52,005 nt of DNA, taken from Planctomycetota bacterium. GTDB lineage: Bacteria; Planctomycetota; Phycisphaerae; Phycisphaerales; UBA1924. This document shows, one piece after another, positions 1 to 7,651 of the stretch. Made by a program: the position numbers and the translations under genes. Within the stretch, counting starts at the first letter, position 1. The number at the start of each line of letters is the position of its first letter. The notes under the pieces are model-generated. The model saw only the letters and a program-made list of their open reading frames with translations, was not told the DNA's origin and searched no databases. Where the stretch lies: assembly GCA_014584315.1 (NCBI GenBank), contig JACTNA010000036.1, positions 1 through 52,005 of the forward strand. The letters run 5' to 3'.

Positions 1-96
1 GCATCCGATGGGAGAAGTCCACCGTGTTGTTCCAAGGCTACCTTCACTTCGCGTGCTCGTTCATGTTACTTCGAGAGGTTCTGGGATAGGCTCTAG
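1..96 (+). mobile_element. 3' end of an IS5-family-like insertion sequence (left copy, cut by contig end)
   Basis: Bases 1-96 are repeated without mismatch, in inverted orientation, at 51908-52003. Reading rightwards from base 3, the sequence encodes the tail of a protein, RWEKSTVLFQGYLHFACS, then MLLREVLG and a TAG stop at 87-89. An R-W/Y-E...F-x-x-LHxAC tail just before the terminal inverted repeat is the pattern I know from IS5-family transposases. The likely IS tip is the GGGATAGGCTC just after the stop (inward: GAGCCTATCCCAG). The shared CTAG at 93-96 may be the target site. The rest of the element lies outside the window. The family call is from memory of the C-terminal pattern, not a search. 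Confidence 0.65.
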
Positions 97-124
97 TCTG
101 GCGGTGAGTGATGGAGGCACGACG

Positions 125-322
125 ATGCAACAGGGTGACGATCGGGTGCTGCTTCGGGTGGGCGAAGCGGCGAGGCTGCTGGCCCTTTCGGAGCGGGCGA
201 CATGGCGATTGATCGCCGAGCGCGAACTCCGCGTGATCAAACTCGGGCGGGCGACGCGGGTGCCGCGATCCGAACTCGACCGCATCGCGCGCGACGGTCT
301 GGCGAAGGGGGGGGCACGATGA
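125..322 (+). CDS. excisionase-like helix-turn-helix DNA-binding protein
   Basis: A 65-residue protein. Residues 9-55 read as a MerR-type winged HTH of the excisionase (HTH_17) kind: LLRVGEAARLLALSERATWR, then IAERELRVIKLGRATRVPRSEL, the usual helix-turn-helix, wing and 'xRVPRxEL' ending. Such proteins bind the arms of attachment sites and tilt a tyrosine integrase towards excision. The frame stays open upstream into the IS copy, but ATG 125 is preferred because the family starts just before the HTH. It overlaps the DUF3987 gene by four bases (ATGA) and lies upstream of an integrase, which supports the role. Only 28 bp separate its start from the IS end, so its native promoter may have been displaced. 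Confidence 0.8.
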   Translation: MQQGDDRVLLRVGEAARLLALSERATWRLIAERELRVIKLGRATRVPRSELDRIARDGLAKGGAR

Positions 323-1968
323 TGACGCCCCCCGAATGCGCTGCCGCCCGGGCAGGGGCGAGCGGCGCGGAACTGCCTTCGAATCATACGCCTCCGATCC
401 CGGCGTGGCGGCCGTTCCCGCTTCATGCGCTGCCTCGCGTTCTGCGGGATTTCGCTTCGGAGGAGGCGGAAAACAAGGGGTGTGATCCGGTTTTGGTCGT
501 GCTGCCCGCCTTGGCCGCGCTCGCGTCGGCCGTCGGCTGCGCGGTCCGCGTCGTGGTCCGCCGCGGGTGGATCGAGCCGTGCGCGCTCTTCGTCGGCGTC
601 GTCGCGCTCCCATCGAACATGAAGACCCCGGCGCAACGTGCTGCGCTCGCGCCCGTCTGGGCTGCGCAGCGTGCGAACGATCAAAGCCACGCCGCGGCGA
701 TGAGCGAATACATGCGCCGCCTCTCCGAGTGGAAGGGGACAGAGAAGGCCGAGCGCGGCGAGGAACCCCGCAAGCCGTCGCGCGTGCAGTGCGTCGCGCA
801 GAACACGACCGTAGAGGCACTGGCGCAAGTGCTCGCGGTGAATCAACGCGGCGTGCTTGTGGCGCACGACGAACTCGGCGGACTCTTCGGCGGGTTCGGG
901 CGATACGCGAAAAACAGCGGCGGTGCCGAGTGCGGCGCGGCGTTCTATCGCAGCGCGTTCAACGGCGAAACGTACATCGAGAACCGCAAGGGCGACGGCG
1001 GAACGTACCTGCGGATCGACTGCCCCTTGCTGAGCGTGTGCGGCGGCATCCAGCCCGGCGCGCTCGCTCGCGTGCTCGGTAATCAGCGCATTGAAGACGG
1101 CACGGCGAGCCGGTTTCTCTGGTCGGCGCCTCCCGACAACCCGGGCGGCTGGGTCGATGAACGCGAAGCCGATCCCGGAATCTCGGAACGGTACACGGCC
1201 GTCTTCGCTCGGCTGCTCCGCATCCCGCTCAACCTCACGGACGACGGCGCGCCCGATCCGGCCTATGTCGGACTCTCGCGCGACGCGCAGGACGTGGCGC
1301 GGGCGTGGGTCAATGCGCTCCGGGACCGCACGCGCGACGAGTCCGACCCCGCGCTGCGGGCCGCGCTCGGGAAACTCAAGGGCATCGCGTTCCGCCTGGC
1401 ATCGTTGTTCCACTTGATCGGCTGGGCGGATCGGGGGGGCTGCGGCGGCTTCGGCGCAATCGGCCCGCGCACCATGCGCGACGCCGTGGCGGCGGCGGAC
1501 TGGTTCGCGCGGGAGGCGGAGCGAGTCTACGGGGCGTTCTCCGAGTCGGAACCCGAGAAAACTCGCCGGGAGTTGATCGACTTGATCGCGCGTCGGGGCG
1601 GCACGGTGACGCTGCGCGACCTCACGCGCGGGCCGAGGGAGTTTCGGCGCGACCCCGGCCTGGCGCAGCGTGCGCTCGACGCGCTGGAGCGCGACGGTTT
1701 CGGAGTGTGGGAATCTATCGCCCCGGGACCGGCGGGCGGGGCACCGACTCGGCGGTTCCGGCTCGTCGATCAGACCGGCGACAGCGGCGACGGCGACGAA
1801 ACCCCGCGCCACGACCCCGCTAGCAGGGGTTCTGTCACCGTCGCCAGTGTCGCCGTGTCCGAATCGGTGGCGGACGATGACCTCGGGGCGTACTGCTCGG
1901 ACCCGTCGGAGCCGAGCGAATCGGCAACGGACGCCGACGGCGACGGCGATGGTTGGGGCGAACTGTGA
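319..1968 (+). CDS. DUF3987-family protein (putative primase-helicase-like ATPase of a mobile element)
   Basis: About 549 residues from ATG 319, which overlaps the previous stop (ATGA). The N-terminal half has the DUF3987 layout: PLHALPRVLRDFASE opening, a hydrophobic helix at 'DPVLVVLPALAALASAVG', a P-loop-like site, then a Walker B-like LVAHDELGGLFGGFGRY followed by YRSAFNGETYIENRK. Family members in phages, plasmids and integrative elements are thought to act in replication. Odd point: the P-loop segment reads VALPSNMKTPAQRAAL, keeping the lysine but lacking the usual GxxGxGKS glycines. The C-terminal ~110 residues are acidic and low-complexity (repeated D, G, S). It is translationally coupled to both neighbours. 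The family call is fairly secure; the enzymatic role is inferred. Confidence 0.75.
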   Translation: MMTPPECAAARAGASGAELPSNHTPPIPAWRPFPLHALPRVLRDFASEEAENKGCDPVLVVLPALAALASAVGCAVRVVVRRGWIEPCALFVGVVALPSNMKTPAQRAALAPVWAAQRANDQSHAAAMSEYMRRLSEWKGTEKAERGEEPRKPSRVQCVAQNTTVEALAQVLAVNQRGVLVAHDELGGLFGGFGRYAKNSGGAECGAAFYRSAFNGETYIENRKGDGGTYLRIDCPLLSVCGGIQPGALARVLGNQRIEDGTASRFLWSAPPDNPGGWVDEREADPGISERYTAVFARLLRIPLNLTDDGAPDPAYVGLSRDAQDVARAWVNALRDRTRDESDPALRAALGKLKGIAFRLASLFHLIGWADRGGCGGFGAIGPRTMRDAVAAADWFAREAERVYGAFSESEPEKTRRELIDLIARRGGTVTLRDLTRGPREFRRDPGLAQRALDALERDGFGVWESIAPGPAGGAPTRRFRLVDQTGDSGDGDETPRHDPASRGSVTVASVAVSESVADDDLGAYCSDPSEPSESATDADGDGDGWGEL

Positions 1969-2291
1969 AACCCCGCGCCGACCTCGCGCTGCTCATGCTC
2001 GCCCTGCACCTGTCGGGCGTCCGGGTGCGGCCGTCGCCGACGGACCCGACGCGGCTGAAGCACCGGCCCGAACACCTGCCTCCGCACCTGCTGGACGGGC
2101 TGCGGCGGCACAAGGCCGACCTGCTCGCCCTGCTCACGGCCGGACCTGCCGACGTGCAACCGCCCGGGCGTTGCCGGTGGTGCGGACGCGCCCGGTGGTG
2201 GCGTCCGGCGGGCGAGGCGGGCGGCTGGACGTGCGGGGCGTGCCACCCGCCCGCAAGGCCCGAAGCGGCCGAGTGGGCGCGCGGACGTTGA
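1965..2291 (+). CDS. small TubC-N-like zinc-ribbon protein
   Basis: GTG 1965 overlaps the upstream stop by four bases (GTGA), giving 108 residues. Residues ~6-50 (LALLMLALHLSGVRVRPSP, then PEHLPPHLLDGLRRHKADLL) resemble the TubC N-terminal docking-domain fold: helix, short beta hairpin, then 'LxxxLxxHKxxLLALL'. This small domain is commonly found beside DUF3987 genes in integrative elements. The second half has two cysteine pairs, CRWCGR and CGAC, that look like a zinc ribbon. It is probably a small accessory factor for the DUF3987 protein. The gene has no spacing of its own and must be co-expressed. Function unknown. Confidence 0.65.
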   Translation: MKPRADLALLMLALHLSGVRVRPSPTDPTRLKHRPEHLPPHLLDGLRRHKADLLALLTAGPADVQPPGRCRWCGRARWWRPAGEAGGWTCGACHPPARPEAAEWARGR

Positions 2292-2301
2292 GGGGCGGGG
2301 G

Positions 2302-2330
2302 TTGACACAGTGTCTAGTGTTGTGTATAGT
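2302..2330 (+). promoter_or_regulatory. strong sigma-70-type promoter for the XRE regulator and integrase
   Basis: A perfect -35 TTGACA (2302-2307) lies 17 bp upstream of TATAGT (2325-2330, five of six to consensus). This is the best promoter match I saw in the window. The spacer holds ACACA (2305-2309) and TGTGT (2321-2325) arranged as an inverted pair around CTAG, a possible operator for the adjacent XRE protein. The start codon it serves (2403) has a clear GGAGG at about 2392-2396. Confidence 0.75.
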
Positions 2331-2402
2331 GCGAAGGATGACCAATGAAGGCCGACGCCCGTCAAGCCCTGTCCACCATCCGCGTTCCGGGAGGACTGAA
2401 CG

Positions 2403-2804
2403 ATGGCGAAGCGCAGCGCGAAGCGACGGGGCAAACTGACAGACGACGTGCCGTACACGATGCCGCTGCCTGACGGGCGCACGCTGTTCGTGCTGCTGCG
2501 CCCCGAGTGGTGCGAACTGGACGTGACGGGCGAACTGCTCCTCAAGCCCGAGGCGATCCGCTTGCTCGACCGCGTGCAAGCGTTGGCGATGCAGACGCCC
2601 AAGGCCCCGACGCCGGGGTACATCCTCAGCCTGCGCGAAGCCCTGGGGCTGACACAGGTTGAACTCGCCGAGCGCATCGGCGTCGATTCGATGACGGTTT
2701 CCCGCTGGGAGCGCGGCGCGGTGAAGCCCGGCCCCGCGGCCGTCAAGGCACTGGACAAACTCCGCCGGGCGGCCGGGCGACGCGGCGTTACCATCGCGGC
2801 GTGA
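2403..2804 (+). CDS. XRE-family helix-turn-helix transcriptional regulator
   Basis: 133 residues. The C-terminal third is a classic lambda-repressor-type HTH (LREALGLTQVELAERIGVDS, then MTVSRWERGAVKPGPAAVKA). The N-terminal ~60 residues (LPDGRTLFVLLRPEWCELDV) form a small beta-rich domain of unknown function, an arrangement also seen in MqsA/HigA-type antitoxins, but no toxin gene is adjacent. It has a good Shine-Dalgarno site and sits 72 bp behind a near-consensus promoter. The integrase follows 15 bp after its stop. The likely job is to control the integrase operon, perhaps by repressing its own promoter. Confidence 0.8.
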   Translation: MAKRSAKRRGKLTDDVPYTMPLPDGRTLFVLLRPEWCELDVTGELLLKPEAIRLLDRVQALAMQTPKAPTPGYILSLREALGLTQVELAERIGVDSMTVSRWERGAVKPGPAAVKALDKLRRAAGRRGVTIAA

Positions 2805-2819
2805 ACGGGAGGAACGATC

Positions 2820-4331
2820 ATGGCCCGAGTTTGGAAGCGATCCGAGAACAAGCGCAAGGCCGGGGCCGCGTGGATGCTCACCTGGACCGATTGGGAGTGC
2901 ATCGGGGGCGAGTGGCGGCCGCGCGAGCGCACCCGCACGGGCTACACCGACAAGGCCGCGACGCTCGCGCTCGGCGGTCGGCTGGAGGACAAGGCCCGCA
3001 AGCGTCGGGACGGGTTGATCGACCCCGCCGACGAACGCCGGGCCGAGCACGTCCGGCGTCCGCTGGACGAACACCTCGACGACTACCGGCGCGTGCTGGA
3101 AGCGAAGGGCAACACGGCCCGGCGGACGGTTCGCGTGGTGTCGGCCGTGCGGCAGGCCGCGGGCGCGCTCGGCTGGGAGCGCATCGGCGACGTGGACGCG
3201 GCGACGCTCGCCGAGCACGTCCAAACGCTTCGGGACGGCGGCATGAGCGCGGCGGCCGTGAACGCCCGCATCGGAGCCGTCAAGGGTTTCACGCGCTGGC
3301 TGGCAACGCACGGTCGGCTCTCGGCCGACCCGCTGGCGTCGGTGCGGCTACTCAACGAACGCACCGACCGGCGGCGCGTGCGCCGGGCACTGACCGATGA
3401 CCAAATCCGCCGTCTGCTGGACGCGACGCGCACGGCCGGGCCGGTGGTGGTGGTCCCGAAGCGGTACCGCTTCAAGGGCGAACTCCGCACGGGCGAGCGT
3501 CGGTTCACGATCCCCGACCGGGCGACGCTCTACGCCCTCGCGCTGGGCACGGGCTTCCGGCTGAGCGAACTCCGGTCCCTCACGCCGCGATCGTTCAGCC
3601 TCGACGCCGACCCGCCCACGGTGACGGTCGAGGCGGCGTACAGCAAGCGGCGTCGGCGCGACGAGCAGCCGATCCGCCACGACCTCGCGGACGAAGTGCG
3701 CGGCTTCCTGGCGGGCCGTGATCCCTCGCGGCGTCTGTGGCCGGACCTTCCGAGCAACATGGCCCCGATCGTCGCGGCGGACCTCGCGGCGGCTGGCATC
3801 GCGCCGGTGGACGACGAAGGGCGCGTGCTGGACTTCCATTCGTTCCGGCATACCTACTGCACCCGGCTCGCCCGGGCGGGCGTGACGCCGAAGGTGGCGC
3901 AGACTTTGGCCCGGCACTCGACGGTGACGCTCACGCTGGACCGCTACGCCCGGGTCGAGTTGGCCGACTCCGCCGGTGCCCTCGCGGCCCTCCCGAGCCT
4001 CACGCCGGACGACCGGACGGAGCAGGCGCGGGCGACGGGCACCGACGGTTCATCCATTCAGCCGGATGAACGCATATTGCGCGCAGCGCATGCGCAGCGC
4101 AACGCACGCCGGACGGGGCTTCGGCTGGCATCGTCGTGCAGTGACGCCAACGGCGCGCCGGACGCGGACGACCTCGCGGGCGTGGGCTGTAAGTCTGGGA
4201 TTGACGGGGAGTTGTGCGCTGTGGGGCAGGCCGGTGCGGAGCGTGGCACTGGCGACGACTGGAAAGCCACCTCGGGGACTCGAACCCCGGACCTGCGCTT
4301 TACGAAAGCGCCGCTCTACCAACTGAGCTAA
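2820..4331 (+). CDS. tyrosine recombinase/integrase with C-terminal tail reading into tRNA-Thr
   Basis: 503 residues. Residues ~82-165 form the SAM-like core-binding domain. The catalytic domain (~190-385) has the full set: Arg247 (GTGFRLSELRSL), Lys276 (AAYSKRRRRDE), His340 and Arg343 (HSFRHTYC), His366 (LARHSTVT) and the nucleophile Tyr376 (LDRYARVE). It cuts and rejoins DNA at the element's attachment site. It lies immediately 3' of tRNA-Thr(CGT), and its last ~22 codons (GTRTPDLRFTKAPLYQLS) are the complement of that tRNA, so the att site is almost certainly the tRNA 3' end. The ~127 residues after Tyr376 match nothing I know and are probably readthrough sequence rather than a domain. Confidence 0.9.
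   Translation: MARVWKRSENKRKAGAAWMLTWTDWECIGGEWRPRERTRTGYTDKAATLALGGRLEDKARKRRDGLIDPADERRAEHVRRPLDEHLDDYRRVLEAKGNTARRTVRVVSAVRQAAGALGWERIGDVDAATLAEHVQTLRDGGMSAAAVNARIGAVKGFTRWLATHGRLSADPLASVRLLNERTDRRRVRRALTDDQIRRLLDATRTAGPVVVVPKRYRFKGELRTGERRFTIPDRATLYALALGTGFRLSELRSLTPRSFSLDADPPTVTVEAAYSKRRRRDEQPIRHDLADEVRGFLAGRDPSRRLWPDLPSNMAPIVAADLAAAGIAPVDDEGRVLDFHSFRHTYCTRLARAGVTPKVAQTLARHSTVTLTLDRYARVELADSAGALAALPSLTPDDRTEQARATGTDGSSIQPDERILRAAHAQRNARRTGLRLASSCSDANGAPDADDLAGVGCKSGIDGELCAVGQAGAERGTGDDWKATSGTRTPDLRFTKAPLYQLS
4265..4311. other. probable attachment site (attL/attR) in the 3' part of tRNA-Thr
   Basis: The integrase gene ends inside the tRNA gene and lies on its 3' side, the standard geometry for integrative elements that use a tRNA 3' end as attB. 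The T-arm and 3' acceptor strand (about 4265-4290) would be the core duplicated at the other end of the element. That partner must be to the left of base 1, because the element's genes run leftwards from here. The exact core cannot be defined without it. Confidence 0.5.
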
Positions 4332-4337
4332 GGTGGC
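4265..4337 (-). tRNA. tRNA-Thr(CGT)
   Basis: On the minus strand the 73 nt fold as a cloverleaf: acceptor GCCACCT pairing with AGGTGGC, D-arm GCTC...GAGC with AGTTGGTA loop, anticodon stem GCGCT/AGCGC with loop TTCGTAA (anticodon CGT, threonine ACG codons), a 5-nt variable loop, and T-arm CGGGG-TTCGAGT-CCCCG. The discriminator base is T and CCA is not encoded. The gene is intact despite integration of the neighbouring element, which must restore the 3' end. Confidence 0.95.
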
Positions 4338-4367
4338 GGCCGGACGGCGGGGACGCCGCGGAGGGGA

Positions 4368-4396
4368 AGTATCCGGGCGTCGGGGCCGGATGTCCA
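4368..4396 (-). promoter_or_regulatory. candidate promoter of tRNA-Thr
   Basis: On the minus strand TGGACA (4391-4396) lies 17 bp from GATACT (4368-4373). The predicted transcription start near 4361 is about 25 nt before the mature tRNA 5' end. It is 104 bp downstream of the hflX stop, so the tRNA need not depend on hflX readthrough. Confidence 0.5.
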
Positions 4397-4499
4397 GTCC
4401 CGTCGGCGCGGCGGGGTGGGATCGGGCGGTGGCCGTTCCGGGAGGGGACACGTGGCGGGTCGGTAGCGGTTCGCCGGGAGATGGGGAGGCGTTGGCCGG

Positions 4500-5888
4500 T
4501 CATGCGCGGCGCACATCGAGCGCATCCGCGACCCGCGCGAGGGGTGACGCGGCACGCAAACGGACCAGTTGCCGCTCGCCGAGCCGCGCCCGCAGCGTCA
4601 CCTCCGAGTCGTTGTACGACCGGTCGAGGACGCGACCCTCGGTCTCGATCAGGTGGACGGCCCGCGCGTCCGCGCTCGGCAGCGTGACCAGCACTTCGCG
4701 CTCCGCGCCGCGTGCCGCGAGCGCGACGGCCGCGGCGAGTTCGTCCGCTCCCGTGCGCGGACGCCCGTCCGCTCCGGGGAGGGCGCACAGCGCGATCGCG
4801 CCCGGGCGCTTCTGCTTCCAGACGAGCAGTTCGGCGTTGTCGCGCAGACGGTCGGCCTTGTTGAGAATCAGGAGGCGTTCCGGGGCGCGCCACCCGGCCT
4901 CGCCCTCGCGCTCCTCCTGGCGCCGGACCTCCCCGAAGAGGTCGTCCAGGGTGCGCTCGACGACGCCGAGGTGGTGCTCGGCCGCCGGGTCCGAGGCGTC
5001 GAGCACGATCAGCAGCAGGTCGGCGTGGGTTGCCTCCTCGAGCGTCGCACGGAAGGAGGCGATGAGATTGTGGGGCAGGTCGCGCACGAAGCCGACCGTG
5101 TCCGACAGCATGACGCGCAGGCCGCCCTCGACCGACCACTCCCGCGTGCGCGTCATCAGGGTCGCGAAGAGACGGTCGTCGGCGTACGCCCCGCCGGCCG
5201 TCAGCGTGTTGAAGAGCGTGCTCTTGCCCGCGTTCGTGTAGCCGACCAGCCCGACGGTGAAGTGCTCCTCGTTGCGTTTACGGACGGCCCGGCGCTTGCG
5301 CCCCTGGATTTCGGCGAGTTCCCGCTGCAGCGCGAGCCGGCGGCGCTGCACCAGCCGGCGGTCGATCTCGAGCTGCTGCTCGCCCGGGCCGCGTGTGCCC
5401 ACGCCGCCGATGCCGCCGCGTCCGACAATGCGTTCGAGGTGGTCCCACATGGCGCGGAGGCGCGGGTAGGTGTACTCCAGCTGTGCCAGCTCGACCTGGA
5501 GTCGCGCCTCGTGCGTGCTGGCGCGGGCGGCGAATATGTCGAGGATGAGTTCGGAGCGATCGAGCACCTTGCGCTCGACCGCCTGCTCGATGTTGGCGAT
5601 CTGCCGCGGGGACAGGTCGTGGTCGAAGATGACGGTGGTCGCGCCGACCCGCTCGCACAACCCCTTGAGTTCGCGCACCTTGCCCGTGCCCATGTAAGTG
5701 CCCGGGACTGGCCGGTCGAGGCTCTGGGCGATCTCGCCGACGACGACCGCGCCGGCCTGCTCGGCGAGAGCACGCAGTTCGCCGAACGGGTCGGCCCGGT
5801 CGTAGCGCGACTCCGGCAGGCGGACGGCGGCCAGCACGGCGCGCTCCGCCTGCACGCCAAGCGACGTTCTTTCCCTTGGCTCAGGCAC
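4500..5888 (-). CDS. hflX: GTPase HflX (ribosome-splitting, 50S-binding)
   Basis: 462 residues from a GTG start. The N-terminal HflX domain includes the family signature GTGKVRELK and FDHDLSPRQIANIE; a glycine-rich GRGGIGGVGTRGPGEQQLE motif and a coiled linker follow. The G domain has G1 GYTNAGKST, G3 DTVGF and G4 LNKAD. HflX binds the 50S subunit and rescues stalled ribosomes after stress. The end at 4500 leaves a C-terminal extension of ~70 residues typical of the family. It is divergent from the S41 protease gene with 77 bp between. Recognition is confident. Confidence 0.95.
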   Translation of the reverse strand: MPEPRERTSLGVQAERAVLAAVRLPESRYDRADPFGELRALAEQAGAVVVGEIAQSLDRPVPGTYMGTGKVRELKGLCERVGATTVIFDHDLSPRQIANIEQAVERKVLDRSELILDIFAARASTHEARLQVELAQLEYTYPRLRAMWDHLERIVGRGGIGGVGTRGPGEQQLEIDRRLVQRRRLALQRELAEIQGRKRRAVRKRNEEHFTVGLVGYTNAGKSTLFNTLTAGGAYADDRLFATLMTRTREWSVEGGLRVMLSDTVGFVRDLPHNLIASFRATLEEATHADLLLIVLDASDPAAEHHLGVVERTLDDLFGEVRRQEEREGEAGWRAPERLLILNKADRLRDNAELLVWKQKRPGAIALCALPGADGRPRTGADELAAAVALAARGAEREVLVTLPSADARAVHLIETEGRVLDRSYNDSEVTLRARLGERQLVRLRAASPLARVADALDVRRA

Positions 5889-5965
5889 GGGGCAAGTCTA
5901 GCCCGCGCCGGCCCTCTCGCGACCGTAGAATCACGCGCCCGCAGCGGCATCGAAGGGAGTACGCC

Positions 5966-7591
5966 GTGCCAAAGGTCCGCGTGTTCGTGCAGGTCGCGCT
6001 GGTCGCCATTCTGGGGGTCGCCGTGCTCGGCTCGACGCTCCGCATCGCCCAGATGGGCGGCGACTACGAGTTTTTCGACCCGCTGATCGACGTCAAGCAC
6101 ATCCTCACCACGCGCTACGTCGAAGAGGTCAACGCCGCAGCGCTCCAGCGGGCCGCGATCGACGGCATGGTCGAGTCGCTCAACGACCCGTTCACGGTCT
6201 TCGTCCCGCCGCCCGACGTGCGCGAGTTCGAGAAGGCACTGACGGGCGAGTACGTCGGCATCGGGGCGCAGGTGCTCGTGCGCGACGGCTGGCTCACCAT
6301 CGTCACACCGCTCGAAGGCTCGCCCGCCTTCCGCGCCGGCCTCATGCCCGACGACCGCATCGTCGAGATCAACGGCGAGTCCACCTTCGGCAAGACCGCC
6401 CAGGACAGCGTGGACGTGCTGACCGGCCAGCCGGGCACGTCGGTCGAGTTGACGGTCGAGCGCGCGGGCGAGCGGTTCGGCGTCACGATCGTCCGTGAAC
6501 AGATCAAGACCCTCCCCGTCAAGGGCTTCCACCGCCGCGGCGCGGAGGGCGAGTGGCAGCACCTGATCGACGCCGACCGCGGTGTCATCTACGTCTGGCT
6601 GACGCAGTTCAACCCCGGCTGCGCGCGCACGGTCGGCGAAGTGCTGCTCCGCCACGGGGCCGACCGGGGCGAGCTGGGCGGCCTGATCCTCGACCTGCGC
6701 TGGAACCCCGGCGGCGTCCTCGGCGAGGCGATCGCGCTGGCGGACATGTTCCTCAGCGACGGCGTGATCGTCTCCACACGCGGCAGGGCGCACCCCGAGG
6801 AGGTCGCCAACGCCCGGACGCAGGGGACGCTGCCCGACTTCCCGATCATCGTCCTGCTCAACGAAGCGAGCGCATCGGCCAGCGAAGTGCTCGCGGGCGC
6901 CCTCCAGGAGCACGGGCGCGCCGTCGTCCTCGGCACGCGCTCCGTGGGCAAGGGCAGCGTGCAGTCCGTCATCACCCTCCCGAACGGCAAGGGTGCACAA
7001 CTCAAGATCACCGAGCAGGGCTACTACCTGCCGTCGGGCCGCAGCCTCCAGCGCACGGACACATCGGTCGAGTGGGGCGTCGATCCGACGCCCGGTTTCT
7101 ACCTGCCGCTCACGACGGAGCAGGCGTCCGAACTGCTCCGCGTGCGGCGTGAGGAGGACTTGATCCGCGCGAACAACGAGGGTGACTGGTCCGACCCGGC
7201 GTCGATCGTCGAGCGCCTCCGCGACCCCCAACTCGCGGCCGCGCTGCGCGCCGTGCAGGCCAGGATCGACACCGGCGAATGGGAGCAGACCGGCCGACCC
7301 GGCCCGGAGCGCGAGGCGATCGCCCTCGACGAACTGCGCCGCGCCGAGCGGACGCGAGACCTCATGCTGCGCGAGATCGGCCGCCTCGAACGCCGCATCG
7401 CCGCGATCGAGACCGGCGTGCCCGACGCCGCCGGTCGGGCGCAACGGGACCTCTGGGACGACGCCCTCGATCTCGCCGGCGGCACGCTCGAAGTCCTCGA
7501 CCCGGACGGCAACCGCGTCGTACGCCTTCGCATCACCGCCGACGATCTCGAACGCTGGCTCCTCGACGCGCCCCTCGAACCCGCCGAATGA
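5966..7591 (+). CDS. carboxy-terminal processing protease (S41 family, CtpA-like)
   Basis: GTG 5966 preceded by AAGGGA gives ~541 residues; the frame is open further upstream but that part lacks family character. Residues ~5-22 form one hydrophobic segment (signal anchor). A PDZ domain follows (GEYVGIGAQV ... SPAFRAGLMPDDRIVEINGE), then the S41 catalytic core: GLILDLRWNPGG, LLNEASASASEVLAGAL with the serine nucleophile, and TRSVGKGSVQSV with the lysine general base. It degrades or trims envelope proteins from their C-termini. The last ~150 residues are helical and charged, longer than in small CtpA enzymes. A TAGAAT at 5926-5931 is a possible -10 element. Confidence 0.9.
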   Translation: MPKVRVFVQVALVAILGVAVLGSTLRIAQMGGDYEFFDPLIDVKHILTTRYVEEVNAAALQRAAIDGMVESLNDPFTVFVPPPDVREFEKALTGEYVGIGAQVLVRDGWLTIVTPLEGSPAFRAGLMPDDRIVEINGESTFGKTAQDSVDVLTGQPGTSVELTVERAGERFGVTIVREQIKTLPVKGFHRRGAEGEWQHLIDADRGVIYVWLTQFNPGCARTVGEVLLRHGADRGELGGLILDLRWNPGGVLGEAIALADMFLSDGVIVSTRGRAHPEEVANARTQGTLPDFPIIVLLNEASASASEVLAGALQEHGRAVVLGTRSVGKGSVQSVITLPNGKGAQLKITEQGYYLPSGRSLQRTDTSVEWGVDPTPGFYLPLTTEQASELLRVRREEDLIRANNEGDWSDPASIVERLRDPQLAAALRAVQARIDTGEWEQTGRPGPEREAIALDELRRAERTRDLMLREIGRLERRIAAIETGVPDAAGRAQRDLWDDALDLAGGTLEVLDPDGNRVVRLRITADDLERWLLDAPLEPAE

Positions 7592-7651
7592 CACGGCTCC
7601 TTCGCCGCTGCGCTCGGACCGACGCCCGGCGCCCCATGCCTTGTGCCCCCC

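Noticed and set aside
8..124. Extension of the excisionase-like protein upstream to ATG 8
   Set aside because: Those 39 codons are IS sequence; the identical bases occur at the other contig end fused to an unrelated frame.
2403..2804. Antitoxin half of a toxin-antitoxin pair
   Set aside because: No small toxin-like gene lies on either side. The gene sits between a TubC-like protein and the integrase, so a regulator of the element is more likely.
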